DNA of 13,731 nt from Micropruina sp. (GTDB lineage Bacteria; Actinomycetota; Actinomycetes; Propionibacteriales; Propionibacteriaceae). Numbering within the stretch: the first letter of the stretch is position 1; every line of letters starts with the position of its first letter. The stretch is from positions 412,743 through 426,473 of the forward strand of contig CP059261.1 in the NCBI GenBank assembly GCA_013693855.1, given 5' to 3'. The notes under the pieces were generated by a model. The model worked only from the letters and a program-made list of their open reading frames with translations. It searched no databases and was not told the origin of the DNA. Of the stretch, positions 1 through 7,794 are shown one piece after another. The translations under genes were made by a program, and so were the position numbers.

Positions 1-891
<891 letters not shown>

Positions 892-908
892 GGCTGCCGG
901 CCCGCTGG

Positions 909-934
909 GGACCGGCGCGGCCCGGCGCCGGTCC
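909..934. terminator. Bidirectional hairpin between convergent genes
   Basis: GGACCGGCGC (909-918) and GCGCCGGTCC (925-934) form a perfect 10-bp stem with a six-base loop. It lies in the 58-bp gap between the stop of the YbjN gene at 891 and the end of the opposing gene at 950, so it can serve both. There is no U tract, as is common for GC-rich actinobacterial terminators. Confidence 0.65.
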
Positions 935-949
935 GGTGTGCGGGCGGCG

Positions 950-1897
950 TCAGTCGAGGCCGAGTGCGGCCCTGGCCCGGGTCACGGTCTCGCTCACGCC
1001 TGGGTTGCCGGCGCTGAGCCGCGCGATGGCGTCCCGATTGGTGTTCCAGCAGGCGACAACCTGATCCAAACACGCCTGGTCGTCGCCACACAGTGACTTC
1101 TCGCGCGCGACCTCGTCCGTCGCCGGCAGGGTGCCGGGCAGGTAGTAGGTCACGTCGGTGCCGAGGTTGTTGCGCGTTTCCACGACGTAGGCGCCGAGGT
1201 CGACCGTCGTCCCGTTGTCGACCGCCACGGCGACCCGCAGCCGGTACAGGTACACTGCGAGTCCCTCGGGATCCTTCCCGTTGGTCCGACGCGTCGGCCC
1301 GGCCAGGCCCAGGGTGAACCGGTCAGTGGCGCCGGCTTCCACCTGTTGGTGGAGCACCTTGGTCACCGTCGTCCCCGGTCGAGGGTCGTCCGGGAGTTGC
1401 AGGTCGTAGGTACCGCTGATCTGGGTGTTGCTGCCGTACACGCAGGCGGCCAGCCGGGCGAAGCCGTCCACCGTTACCGTGACCTTGCTCAGCCCCACCG
1501 GTGCCCCGCCGGGGTTGCGCAACGTGACGTCGAGGGTCCCGGGCCGGTCCTCCGTGGGGGCAGCACCTCGGTGGCTGTCACCACCAGCGGCGGTGTGGCG
1601 CTCGGCGTGGGGGTGGGCGGGGTGCCGGGGCCGGCGGCGGCGCGAAGGCCAGGACGCCCACCGCGGCGGCCAGCAGGCCCGCGGACGCGATGAGGGCGAC
1701 GCGCTTGGCCTTGCCGAGGAAGATGGCGGCGATGCCCGAACTGAGGGCTGCCAGCAGCAGCACGGCCCCGACGGCCCGGAACGTCCGGTCGATGTCCAAG
1801 CCGATGACGCCTATCACCAGACCGAGCAGCGAACCGACCGCCAGCAGGATCTCCAGCAGCGGGGTTTCTTGGGTTCCTCGGGCGAGGCGGCGGACAT
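950..1897 (-). CDS. Three-helix membrane protein with Pro/Thr linker and cysteine-containing extracellular domain; three apparent frame breaks
   Basis: I do not recognise a family. ATG 1897 has GGAG five bases upstream and starts MSAASPEEPKKP. After repair follow three hydrophobic helices (LLEILLAVGSLLGLVIGVIG, AVGAVLLLAALSSGIAAIFLG and VALIASAGLLAAAVGVLAF), a PTPTPSATPP linker, and a domain of about 200 residues rich in beta-type sequence, with cysteines near the start (ACVYG) and end (CGDDQACLDQVVACW). This suggests a membrane-anchored domain exposed outside the cell, perhaps with disulfides. The frame changes at three places, each with the sense of one missing base in a G or C run: 1861-1864, 1619-1622 and 1556-1560. 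Each repair joins sensible protein on both sides and gives 316 residues. Function is unknown; adhesion, binding or stress sensing would all be guesses. Confidence 0.68.
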
Positions 1898-1931
1898 CGG
1901 CGCTCCGATCGACGATCTTTCCCCGATGGGC

Positions 1932-1937
1932 AGCCTA
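1932..1937 (-). promoter_or_regulatory. Possible -10 element of the three-helix membrane protein gene
   Basis: Read on the minus strand this is TAGGCT, the same hexamer seen ahead of the YbjN gene. It lies 34 bases before ATG 1897. The best -35 at 17 bp is only GTTCGT, so this rests on the -10 alone. Confidence 0.3.
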
Positions 1938-2008
1938 CCGATTCCGGGAGTCGAACGAACCCCCGACGGGTGGTGTGGAGGCAACGGTCAGGCACCCACG
2001 GTCGGGGG

Positions 2009-2014
2009 TAGCGT
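2009..2014 (+). promoter_or_regulatory. Possible -10 element of the small membrane protein gene
   Basis: TAGCGT (TANNNT consensus) is 24 bases upstream of ATG 2039 and would give a short leader carrying the GGGAGG ribosome site at 2027-2032. No good -35 is visible. Confidence 0.35.
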
Positions 2015-2038
2015 GGAAGGCGTCCCGGGAGGTGGGGG

Positions 2039-2511
2039 ATGGACGCCGTCGGACGTACGCGGATCGCCCTGCGGGTGGTGGGGCTGGCCCTTGGATCCGC
2101 GCTGGTGTTGCTGCTGAGCTTTGGGGTGCTGCTCGCGTTGAACGTGGCCGCGCGGCTGCTGCTGGGGACGGACGAGGGCGCCGCCGGCCACGCCCCGGAT
2201 TCCCCGGCGTGCCGGTGGGTGCGCTGCGTTGGGGGCTCGGGTTGGGGCTGGCGGCGTTGTATCCGCTGGTGCTGCGGACGCGCTGGGCGGACGCGGTCAA
2301 GGCGGTCCTCATCGCGGCGCCGGTGGGGGTGCTGAGCGCGGCGTTCCTGGTGTCGTTCTACGACCGGTTGTGGGTCGCGGGGCTCGGGGTGGCCGCCGTG
2401 GCCGCGGGTGTCGTGCTCGTCCTGCGCCGGCTGGGCAAACCGTGGGAGTACTACGTCGCGGCCGGGTTCGCCCTCGCGTTGGCGGTGGCGTACGGGTGGC
2501 CGCCGGGGTAG
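2039..2511 (+). CDS. Small polytopic membrane protein of unknown function; one frame break near 2193-2196
   Basis: ATG 2039 follows GGGAGG with six bases spacing. The protein starts MDAVGRTRIALRVVGLALGS and has a long hydrophobic helix (about residues 10-42). A short acidic loop GTDEGAAGHAP follows, then at least three more helices: ALRWGLGLGLAALYPLVL, AVLIAAPVGVLSAAFLVSFY and LGVAAVAAGVVLVLRRL, and a last one ending at YGWPPG. The second half lies in a different frame from the first. One missing C in the run at 2193-2196 joins them as HAPGFPGVPVGALRWG and gives 157 residues. No family is recognised and no catalytic motif is seen. It is divergent from the three-helix membrane protein gene and converges on the polyferredoxin operon. 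Confidence 0.65.
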
Positions 2512-2546
2512 AGGCCGCACCGGCCGCGTCCGCGCCGGCTCGGGCG

Positions 2547-2564
2547 GGCGGGGAGGACCCCGCC
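2547..2564. terminator. Hairpin between convergent genes
   Basis: GGCGGGG and CCCCGCC form a perfect 7-bp stem with loop AGGA. It lies in the 81-bp gap between the + strand stop at 2511 and the - strand stop at 2593, so it probably ends both transcripts. There is no U tract. Confidence 0.5.
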
Positions 2565-2592
2565 AGGTGGTGTCAGCGTGGAGACAGTCTGG

Positions 2593-2922
2593 TCACTTCA
2601 AGGAGGCCACGGCGTCGCGGACGGTCTGCACCTCGAAGCCGGGGTACCGGTCGGACTCGACCAGGTCCTTCAGGAGGGCGTCGACGTCCACGTCGGCGGG
2701 CAGGCCGCACGCGACGATCAGCTTGGCCAGGTCGACGTGGTTGGCGTCGGCCACCTGGCGCAGGGTCATCCGTCCGGTGATCGACTGGGTGGCGGCGGTG
2801 GTGTTCACGCCGGGGCCGGTGCGACCCGTGGTCACCCAGCCGCCGGTCGCCTGGGCGACGCCGATCGTCCCGAACAGGATGACCACCGACGCGACCGGCG
2901 CAACCCAACGACTGACGATCAT
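2593..2922 (-). CDS. 109-residue membrane-anchored protein coupled to the polyferredoxin gene
   Basis: ATG 2922 lies inside the stop of the upstream gene (ATGA overlap) and has GGAGG upstream, so the two genes are translationally coupled. One N-terminal helix (about residues 7-26, VAPVASVVILFGTIGVAQAT) probably anchors it outside the membrane. A polar stretch rich in Gly and Thr follows, then a compact helical domain ITGRMTLRQVADANHVDLAK followed by a LGLP-like CGLPADVDVDALLKDL and a final GFEVQTVRDAVASL. The pattern of short helices with a GLP turn looks like a small protein-interaction module. I recall similar modules near NapH-like ferredoxins but cannot verify it here. The tight coupling suggests it works with the polyferredoxin as an accessory or assembly subunit. 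The frame is intact. Confidence 0.72.
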   Translation of the reverse strand: MIVSRWVAPVASVVILFGTIGVAQATGGWVTTGRTGPGVNTTAATQSITGRMTLRQVADANHVDLAKLIVACGLPADVDVDALLKDLVESDRYPGFEVQTVRDAVASLK

Positions 2923-3832
2923 CGTCCCTCCTTCGCGAGTTCCTTCTTGCGGCTGGTGCGGACGGCCCCGTCCGCGACCGGGAAGCCGAGCAGCACCGGG
3001 CCGGACACCTTCAGCGCGCCCTTGACCGGGCAGGTGGCCACGCAGTCCATGCACCCGATGCAGTCGGTGTTGACCAGGGATTCGCCTTGCTGACCGTGAT
3101 CCCGACCGGACACGGACGGTCGCACAGCGTGCAGTCGGTGCAGGTGGCCTCGACCCGCTTGATGCGCAGCAGGCTGAGGTGACCGAGCACCGCGAACACC
3201 GCGCCGAGCGGGCACAGGTAGCGGCACCAGAACCGGTCGATGACCACCGAGGCGGCCAGCACGACCGCGGTGATGCCGAGACCGACCCACAGCGCGTCGC
3301 TCCACTCGAACAACCAGTGCAGACCGAACAGGGTGACGTAAGGGTCGTAGTCGGCGAACCACAACGTGGCGGTGGTGACGCTGAAGTACAAGATGACGCC
3401 GAGGACGACGTAGCGTCCCCAGCGGAGGCCGGCGTCCCACGCGGGCGGCAGGTGGCGCGCCTTGAGGCCGAGCTTGTTGCGCACCCAGGTCAGGGCGTCC
3501 TGGAGGGCGCCGAAGGGGCAGATCCAGCCGCAGAACGCGTTGCCCACCAGGAGCGTTGCGATGAGCAAGGCCAGGCCGAGGATGAGGTTCGAGCCGTGGA
3601 TCTTGGTGATGAAGGTGCCGGTGGTGATCCAGGTGATGAACGTTTCGACCGCGCCGAACGGGCAGAGGGCGTCGACGGACGCCGCCGTGCCGGACTCGTT
3701 CTCCAGTTGGTGACGGACGGCCGCCCACAGGACGAAGGCCGCGAAGAAGAACTGGCTGCCTCGGCGCGCCCAGGTCAGGCGGCTCATCGATCGCTTGCGC
3801 TGCTGGGCGCGGGTCAAGGTCGGTCGGCTCAT
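2919..3832 (-). CDS. NapH/NosR-type membrane polyferredoxin (4Fe-4S binding protein); one frame break near 3085
   Basis: This is a membrane protein with about five transmembrane helices, two Cys-x3-Cys-Pro motifs (CGWICPFGA and CRYLCPLGA, plus an earlier CPFGAVETF) and a C-terminal ferredoxin domain. The ferredoxin has two Cx2Cx2Cx3CP cluster sites, CTDCTLCDRPCP and CIGCMDCVATCP. Proteins of this class pass electrons between quinones or ferredoxins and periplasmic or membrane reductases; the partner here is not shown. The first cluster site is in the frame of ATG 3832 and the second in another frame. One missing G at 3085-3086 joins them as ITVSKGESLVNTDCIGC and gives 304 residues. The stop overlaps the start of the next gene. 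No Shine-Dalgarno precedes ATG 3832, so a leaderless start, or the internal ATG at residue 16, is possible. With nifJ nearby, a role in anaerobic redox balance is plausible but inferred. Confidence 0.85.
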
Positions 3833-3854
3833 GGGAGAACATCAGCAGGGGCGT

Positions 3855-3876
3855 GTGAAGCAACCGTGAAGCAACC
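3855..3876 (-). promoter_or_regulatory. Perfect tandem 11-bp repeat upstream of the polyferredoxin gene, candidate activator site
   Basis: On the minus strand GGTTGCTTCAC occurs twice back to back, 23 bases before ATG 3832. Direct repeats with an 11-bp period are the usual binding geometry of OmpR/PhoB-type response regulators. The repeat sits where the -35 region would be, and no good -35 is present, which would suit an activated promoter. The rest of the 229-bp gap up to the DUF2200 start holds no gene I can support. Confidence 0.45.
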
Positions 3877-4061
3877 ATGAGGAGATGACGGGACGGCGGC
3901 GCGACTCCGCGGTCGTCCGGCGATCGGGGAGTCGAAATCCCGGATGGGGGTCGCCGGGAATCTGTCGGCGGCCCGTGGCAGGGTGTGGTCATGATCAACG
4001 TCGACGTCCCCGGTGACCCGCGAGGGTGCACCGCCGCCGGGGTGAGAGAGGAGCCGCCCTT

Positions 4062-4414
4062 GTGACGCGACATCGATTTTCACGACCCCCTTCGCGGGGA
4101 TCTACCCGGCGCTCGTGGCCAAGGCCGAACGCAAGGGACGGACGAAGGCCGAGGTCGACCAGGTGATCGGCTGGCTGACGGGCTATGACGAAGCGGGCCT
4201 CGCCCGACTCCTCGCCGAGGGAGTCGACTACGAGACCTTCCTGATGGGGGCCCCGGCGTATCACCCGAACGCCGAGCTGATCACGGGGGTGATCTGCGGC
4301 CACCGCGTCGAACAGATCGAGGATCCGGTGATGAGGCGCATCCGGCAACTGGACAAGCTCGTCGACGAGTTGGCCAAGGGACGTCCGATGGACAAGATCC
4401 TGCGCACCGCGTAG
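4062..4414 (+). CDS. DUF2200 family protein; one frame break near 4074
   Basis: From the corrected start the protein reads VTRHR, then IFTTPFAGIYPALVAKAERK and GRTKAEVDQVIGWLTGYD, and ends with ITGVICGHRVEQIEDPVMRR followed by IRQLDKLVDELAKGRPMDKIL. These are the signature stretches of DUF2200, a family of about 115 residues with no assigned function. GTG 4062 has AGGAG eight bases upstream. Its frame differs from the rest by one missing base near CGATTTT (4074-4080), and the repaired length of 117 residues fits the family. A shorter product from GTG 4115 would lack the conserved TTPFxxIYPALV segment and has no ribosome site, so I reject that start. The gene stands alone and is followed by the 61-bp repeat array. 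Confidence 0.85.
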
Positions 4415-4438
4415 ACCCTGGTCGTCCTAGCACTGGCA

Positions 4439-4796
4439 CGGCGCCAGAGGCTGGCGTCCCGACGAGAAGCACGCCGAGGGATCCGCCCGAGCGCAGGCAG
4501 GGCGCCCGAGGCCTGGTGCCGCGACGAGGAACCCGCCGAGGGTCCACCTGAGTACCAGCAGGGCGCCGCAGGCCCGGCGCCGCGACGAGGGTCACGCCGA
4601 GCATCCGCCCGAGCGCCGGCAGGGCGCCCGGCGGGCTCAGCGCCGTGACGAGGAACCCGCCGAGGGTCCACCTGAGTACCAGCGGGACGCCGCAGGCCCG
4701 GCGCCGCGGGCAGGAACCCGCCGAGGGGGTCCAACCCGGGCACCCGCGTGGCACCGCGACGAGAAGACCCGCCGCGGGTTCGCCCACGCAGCGGCA
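4439..4796. repeat. Tandem array of about six diverged 61-bp units (non-coding minisatellite)
   Basis: Units begin near 4439, 4500, 4561, 4622, 4684 and 4748; the first four are 61-62 bp, the fifth 63-64 and the last about 49. Each opens with a GGGCGCC-like block and carries a CGACGAG core, lost only in the fifth unit. Two subtypes occur. Units 1 and 3 have a CACGCCGAG core followed by ATCCGCCCGAGCGC; units 2, 4 and 5 have AACCCGCCGAGG and, in 2 and 4, TCCACCTGAGTACCAGC. Alternation implies duplication of a two-unit block. The opening block can fold in several units, for example CGCCAG-AGG-CTGGCG at 4442-4456 and GGCGCC with GGCGCC at 4562-4581. Because 61 is not a multiple of three, a repeat protein is unlikely. 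The array fills the gap between two convergent genes. Confidence 0.8.
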
Positions 4797-4810
4797 GGGG
4801 GCCGACGGGC

Positions 4811-6043
4811 TCAGGGCAGCGGCGTGAGCCGGAGCAGGCGGCCGCGAGGCCCGTCCTCCAGCAAGTAGATCGCACCGTCGGGACCCTGTTCGACCTCACG
4901 GATACGGGCACCCAGATCCCACTGGTCGGCTTTGCGCCCGCTCGTGGAGTCCAGGTCCACCCGGATGAGAGCCTGGCCGGACAGGGCGCCGACGAACGCG
5001 TCGCCCTGCCAGGGGGCGAACAGGGTGCCGGAGTAGATCATCAGCGAGCCCGGCGAGATCGAGGGGTTCCACCACACCTTGGGTGCCTCGAAGCCGTCGC
5101 CGGCCTTGTGATCGGGGATGTCCTCGCCGCTGTAGTGCGACCCGTTCGACGCCTTCGGCCAGCCGTAGTTCGCACCGGGCAGGATCAGGTTCACCTCGTC
5201 GCCGCCCTTGGGTCCCATCTCGGACTCCCACAGGTTGCCCGAGGCGTCGAAGGCGATGCCGAGGGGGTTGCGGTGGCCGTACGACCAGATCTGCGCGCCG
5301 ACGCCGCCGCGGTCGGCGAACGGGTTGCCGGGAGCGGGCTTGCCGTCCCGGGTCAGCCGGAGGATCTTGCCGAGGTTGACGCCGAGATCCTGGGCGGGGT
5401 CGAACTTCTGCCGCTCACCGGAGGTGACGAACAGGTACGCCCCGTCCGGGCTGAACGCCAGCCGGTGCCCGTAGTGTCCGGTCCCGGACACCTTGGGGGT
5501 CTGCCGCCAGATCACGGCCAGGCCGTCGAGACGGGCCTGGGAACCGTCGGTCACCAACGTGGCCCTGCCGACCGCGGCCCCGGAGGTGTCGCCGTCGCCG
5601 CGCTCGGCCCAGGACAGATAAACCATGCGATCGGTCTCGAAAGTGGGTGAGAGCACGACGTCTCCCAGGCCGCCCTGACCCGCGTGCAGGACATCCGGCG
5701 TTCCGGTCACGGTCGGCGTCTTGCCGGAGGCAGCGTCACGCAGCAGCAGGGTGCCGCCGCGCTGCGTGATGAGTTGGTTCCCGTCCGGCAGGAACGTCAT
5801 GGCCCACGGCTGGTCGAAGGTGTCGAGCGGCTCGACGGCGAACGGTCGTCCGTCCTTCCCGGTGCGCAGCGGCGAGGGGCTCGCGGCGGGCGACGCCGCC
5901 GTCGACAAGGCCGGGGAGGCCACCGACGACGCGGGCGCCGGGATCAGGGACGAACCGCCGGAGCCTGCGGACGGGGACGGCGCGCCGCAACCCGCCGCCA
6001 CCAGGACCAGACCCGCGACCAGGGACCGGATGCGCCGCTCCAT
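4811..6043 (-). CDS. PQQ-dependent aldose sugar dehydrogenase, secreted lipoprotein
   Basis: The protein has 410 residues and an intact frame. It starts MERRIRSLVAGLVLVAAGCG, a lipoprotein signal with Cys19 as the lipid site, followed by an Ala/Ser/Pro-rich spacer to about residue 60. The rest is a six-bladed propeller of the soluble glucose dehydrogenase / YliI class, which oxidises aldose sugars to lactones with PQQ outside the membrane. GHYGHRLAFSPDG (189-201) places H190 as the likely catalytic base. YGHRNPLGIAF (255-265) carries the conserved Arg, and GPKGGDEVN (277-285) and NYGWP (292-296) are further signatures. No Shine-Dalgarno precedes ATG 6043; a promoter six bases upstream suggests a leaderless mRNA. 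The substrate is not predictable, and PQQ itself may have to be taken up since no pqq genes are in view. Confidence 0.88.
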   Translation of the reverse strand: MERRIRSLVAGLVLVAAGCGAPSPSAGSGGSSLIPAPASSVASPALSTAASPAASPSPLRTGKDGRPFAVEPLDTFDQPWAMTFLPDGNQLITQRGGTLLLRDAASGKTPTVTGTPDVLHAGQGGLGDVVLSPTFETDRMVYLSWAERGDGDTSGAAVGRATLVTDGSQARLDGLAVIWRQTPKVSGTGHYGHRLAFSPDGAYLFVTSGERQKFDPAQDLGVNLGKILRLTRDGKPAPGNPFADRGGVGAQIWSYGHRNPLGIAFDASGNLWESEMGPKGGDEVNLILPGANYGWPKASNGSHYSGEDIPDHKAGDGFEAPKVWWNPSISPGSLMIYSGTLFAPWQGDAFVGALSGQALIRVDLDSTSGRKADQWDLGARIREVEQGPDGAIYLLEDGPRGRLLRLTPLP

Positions 6044-6996
6044 GATGCGACGCTACCCGACGTCCCGAGGGCCGCAAGGCGGCGGTACACCCGTCCGACC
6101 CCGACACCCGCCAACGTCAACACCAGCAGCGTGACGGCCAGCGACCAGTCCGGGGCGGCGCGATGGGCGAACAACGCGGTCACCACGTACCAGCCGAGCG
6201 CGACGACGCCGAGCCCGGGCAGCCGGCCCAAGCCGAGCCGGACGAACGCCCAGCCGACGGCGGCGACTCCGGCGCCGAACAGCAGCACGAACACGGGGTC
6301 TGGCGGGCGCAGGCCCGCCAGCAACACCGCCGCGGTGAGGAAGACCACCAGCCCCGGCCCGCCCAGCAGCGCGGGGACCAGGCGGCCCGGATGCACCGCC
6401 CACGGGCCGCGCAACCGTCCGGCAACGACCAGCAGCACGGTCACCAACCCCAGCCAACCGGCCAGCTCGACCGCCGTCCCGTCGTGGCCGCCTTGCGGCG
6501 ACAGGAAGATGAGCACGGCCAGGCCGAGGGCGGGCAGGGCCAGCAGGGTCAACTGCACCCGGTTCAGCCAGGCGCTGTTGCTCTGCCACGGGAACAGGCT
6601 GTGCGCGATCGCCACCGGGAACACGATGCTGGCCAGCGCCTGCCACACCGCCAGGAAGGCCAACCATCCCCACCCCAACTCGGGGCGGGCCAGGGCCGTC
6701 AGCTCCACCGGCAGACCGCCGGGACGGAAGCTGGTCTTGCTCAGCAGCGCCTCGTTCAGCACGCCGTACGCGAGCCCGCCGACGAACAATCCGGCGAGCC
6801 CGGACGAGGTGCGCACCGTGACCTCCCGCAATACCAGCGCCGGGACGCCGTACAGGACGGCGAACAGCAGCAGCGGCACGGGTCGCAGCAGCACGTCCAC
6901 GGAGGTGTTCGCGCTGGTCAACTCCGGGAGCAGGGTCGCCAGCGCGACGACGGTCAGCGCGGCGAGCAGCCGCTCGCGCCTGCCGGGGGTGATCAC
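5944..6996 (-). CDS. Polytopic membrane protein of unknown function; 3' end probably at 6053 after a frame error
   Basis: The open frame gives 350 residues with about nine or ten hydrophobic helices. It starts MITPGRRERLLAALTVVALA at GTG 6996. A conserved-looking stretch LREVTVRTSSGLAGLFVGGL is followed by AYGVLNEALL, faintly reminiscent of CAAX-protease-like membrane families. The EExxxR motif is absent, so I do not assign that function. The last 33 residues (about ASWSGASGPWSRVW and beyond) are Arg/Trp-rich, overlap the sugar dehydrogenase by 100 bp and look unlike the rest. One missing G in the GGG at 6064-6066 would instead end the protein as LAALGDVG with a TAG at 6053-6055, 314 residues, just before the next start. 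I favour that end but cannot prove it. The start codon lies in the loop of a strong hairpin. Confidence 0.68.
   Translation of the reverse strand: MITPGRRERLLAALTVVALATLLPELTSANTSVDVLLRPVPLLLFAVLYGVPALVLREVTVRTSSGLAGLFVGGLAYGVLNEALLSKTSFRPGGLPVELTALARPELGWGWLAFLAVWQALASIVFPVAIAHSLFPWQSNSAWLNRVQLTLLALPALGLAVLIFLSPQGGHDGTAVELAGWLGLVTVLLVVAGRLRGPWAVHPGRLVPALLGGPGLVVFLTAAVLLAGLRPPDPVFVLLFGAGVAAVGWAFVRLGLGRLPGLGVVALGWYVVTALFAHRAAPDWSLAVTLLVLTLAGVGVGRVYRRLAALGTSGSVASWSGASGPWSRVWSWWRRVAARRPRPQAPAVRP
6050..6077 (-). promoter_or_regulatory. Leaderless promoter of the sugar dehydrogenase gene
   Basis: Read on the minus strand: TTGCGG (6077-6072), 16 bp, TAGCGT (6055-6050), six bases, then ATG 6043. 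Transcription would start at or next to the ATG, which explains the absence of a ribosome site. Geometry is identical to the PadR promoter at 8665-8692. It lies inside the end of the upstream membrane protein gene. Confidence 0.5.
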
Positions 6997-7018
6997 TCGT
7001 CCAGCATGCCCCCGGCAG
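6980..7018 (-). terminator. Perfect 10-bp inverted repeat spanning the start of the membrane protein gene
   Basis: CTGCCGGGGG and CCCCCGGCAG pair exactly around a 19-base loop. In the minus-strand RNA the hairpin begins 20 bases after the stop of the NADP oxidoreductase gene (7039). The GTG start of the next gene (6996) and its upstream bases lie in the loop. It could be a terminator without a U tract, or a hairpin that limits translation of the membrane protein. Confidence 0.5.
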
Positions 7019-7038
7019 TCAAGGACGAACGCGCAGGC

Positions 7039-7680
7039 TCAGCGGACGACCTTGATCCCGAAGTTCGCGTACCCCAGCCGGCCCATGATCCGCAGCCACA
7101 GCGGCAGGTACATCTCCGCGCCGCGGGCAGCGGACAGGTCGCCCAGATCGAACACGTCGGTCTGCCCGAGTTGGTGCAGCAGGTTGGTGGCCGTGCGCTT
7201 GGCGTCCTCGTCGTTCCCGCAGACGAAGACGGTCTGCTCACCCGGCACGATCTCGGGGTGCACCATCACGTCGGCGGTCACGGTGTTCAGGGCCTTGACG
7301 ACCCGAGCGGAGGGCACCTGGCGCTGCAACTGCTCGGCGAGGGAGTCGGTGTCCTTCACCAGCAGCGTGGGCGGGAAGCCGGCGGAGAAGTCGAGCGGGT
7401 TGGCCACGTCGATGAGCACCTTGCCGGCCAGGTTCCCCTCCCCGGCGGCCGCGACGGCGTCGGACGAGCGCGCGCCGTTCGTGGCGTTGAGCACCACCTC
7501 GGCGCCGCCGGCGGCCTCCGCGAAGGTGGCCAGTGCCACCCCGTGCTGATCGGCCCACGCGGCCAGGTCGGGATGCGCGGCCGGATCGCGGCTGCCCATC
7601 GTGACGGTGTGATCCAGTTCGGCGAGGCGGGCGGCCAGGGCCTTGCCCACCATGCCCGTGCCCAGGACGGCGATGTTCAT
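7039..7680 (-). CDS. NADPH-dependent F420 reductase-like NAD(P)-binding oxidoreductase
   Basis: The 213-residue protein has an intact frame and starts MNIAVLGTGMVGKALAARLA, a Rossmann fold with GTGMVG at 7-12. The second strand ends GSRDP (29-33), where Ser and Arg typically contact the 2'-phosphate of NADP. Later motifs, VLNATNGARSSD, KVLIDVANPLDF, VVKALNTVTADVMVHP and the C-terminal GAEMYLPLWLRIM with FGIKVVR, match the F420-dependent NADP oxidoreductase family (compare FNIKVVR in relatives). Such enzymes move hydride between NADPH and F420; many actinobacterial members have not been tested and may act on other substrates. ATG 7680 has only a weak ribosome site, but an upstream extension would consist of Arg-rich sequence translated from the hairpin repeats, so this start is preferred. 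Confidence 0.83.
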   Translation of the reverse strand: MNIAVLGTGMVGKALAARLAELDHTVTMGSRDPAAHPDLAAWADQHGVALATFAEAAGGAEVVLNATNGARSSDAVAAAGEGNLAGKVLIDVANPLDFSAGFPPTLLVKDTDSLAEQLQRQVPSARVVKALNTVTADVMVHPEIVPGEQTVFVCGNDEDAKRTATNLLHQLGQTDVFDLGDLSAARGAEMYLPLWLRIMGRLGYANFGIKVVR

Positions 7681-7701
7681 GCCCAGGGGAACACCAGGGC
7701 T

Positions 7702-7794
7702 GGCCGGGTATTCCCCGGCCGTGCGGCGCGTCAGCCGCCACGGTGAGCGCCGCCTATCCATCGCGGGGTATTCCCCGCGCGCGGCGCGTCAGCC
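7702..7794 (-). repeat. Duplicated hairpin element ahead of the NADP oxidoreductase gene
   Basis: Two direct copies lie about 60 bp apart. Each has a GC stem around a TATT loop: CGCGGGG-TATT-CCCCGCG at 7762-7779, and GGCCGGG-TATT with CCCCGGCC at 7702-7720, where one G seems missing. Each is followed by GCGGCGCGTCAGCC (7723-7736 and 7781-7794). The second copy covers the stop codon of the neighbouring membrane protein gene (7789-7791). They may be duplicated terminators or copies of a dispersed intergenic element. Confidence 0.6.

Noticed and set aside
1930-1990. tRNA-like 3' end on the minus strand (TTCGACTCCCGG)
   Set aside because: No acceptor stem partner, no 5-bp T stem with a seven-base loop, and no anticodon arm could be drawn.
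4281-4787. Minus-strand open frames across the 61-bp repeats that could look like a repeat protein
   Set aside because: Sixty-one is not a multiple of three, so the units fall in different frames, and there is no ribosome site or coding bias.
4439-4796. CRISPR array
   Set aside because: Units are contiguous and diverged along their whole length, with no constant short repeat and unique spacers, and no cas genes are near.
5736-7761. Defence or toxin-antitoxin module among the small membrane and oxidoreductase genes
   Set aside because: No nuclease, toxin, ATPase or effector motif was found; the genes look like ordinary metabolic or envelope genes.
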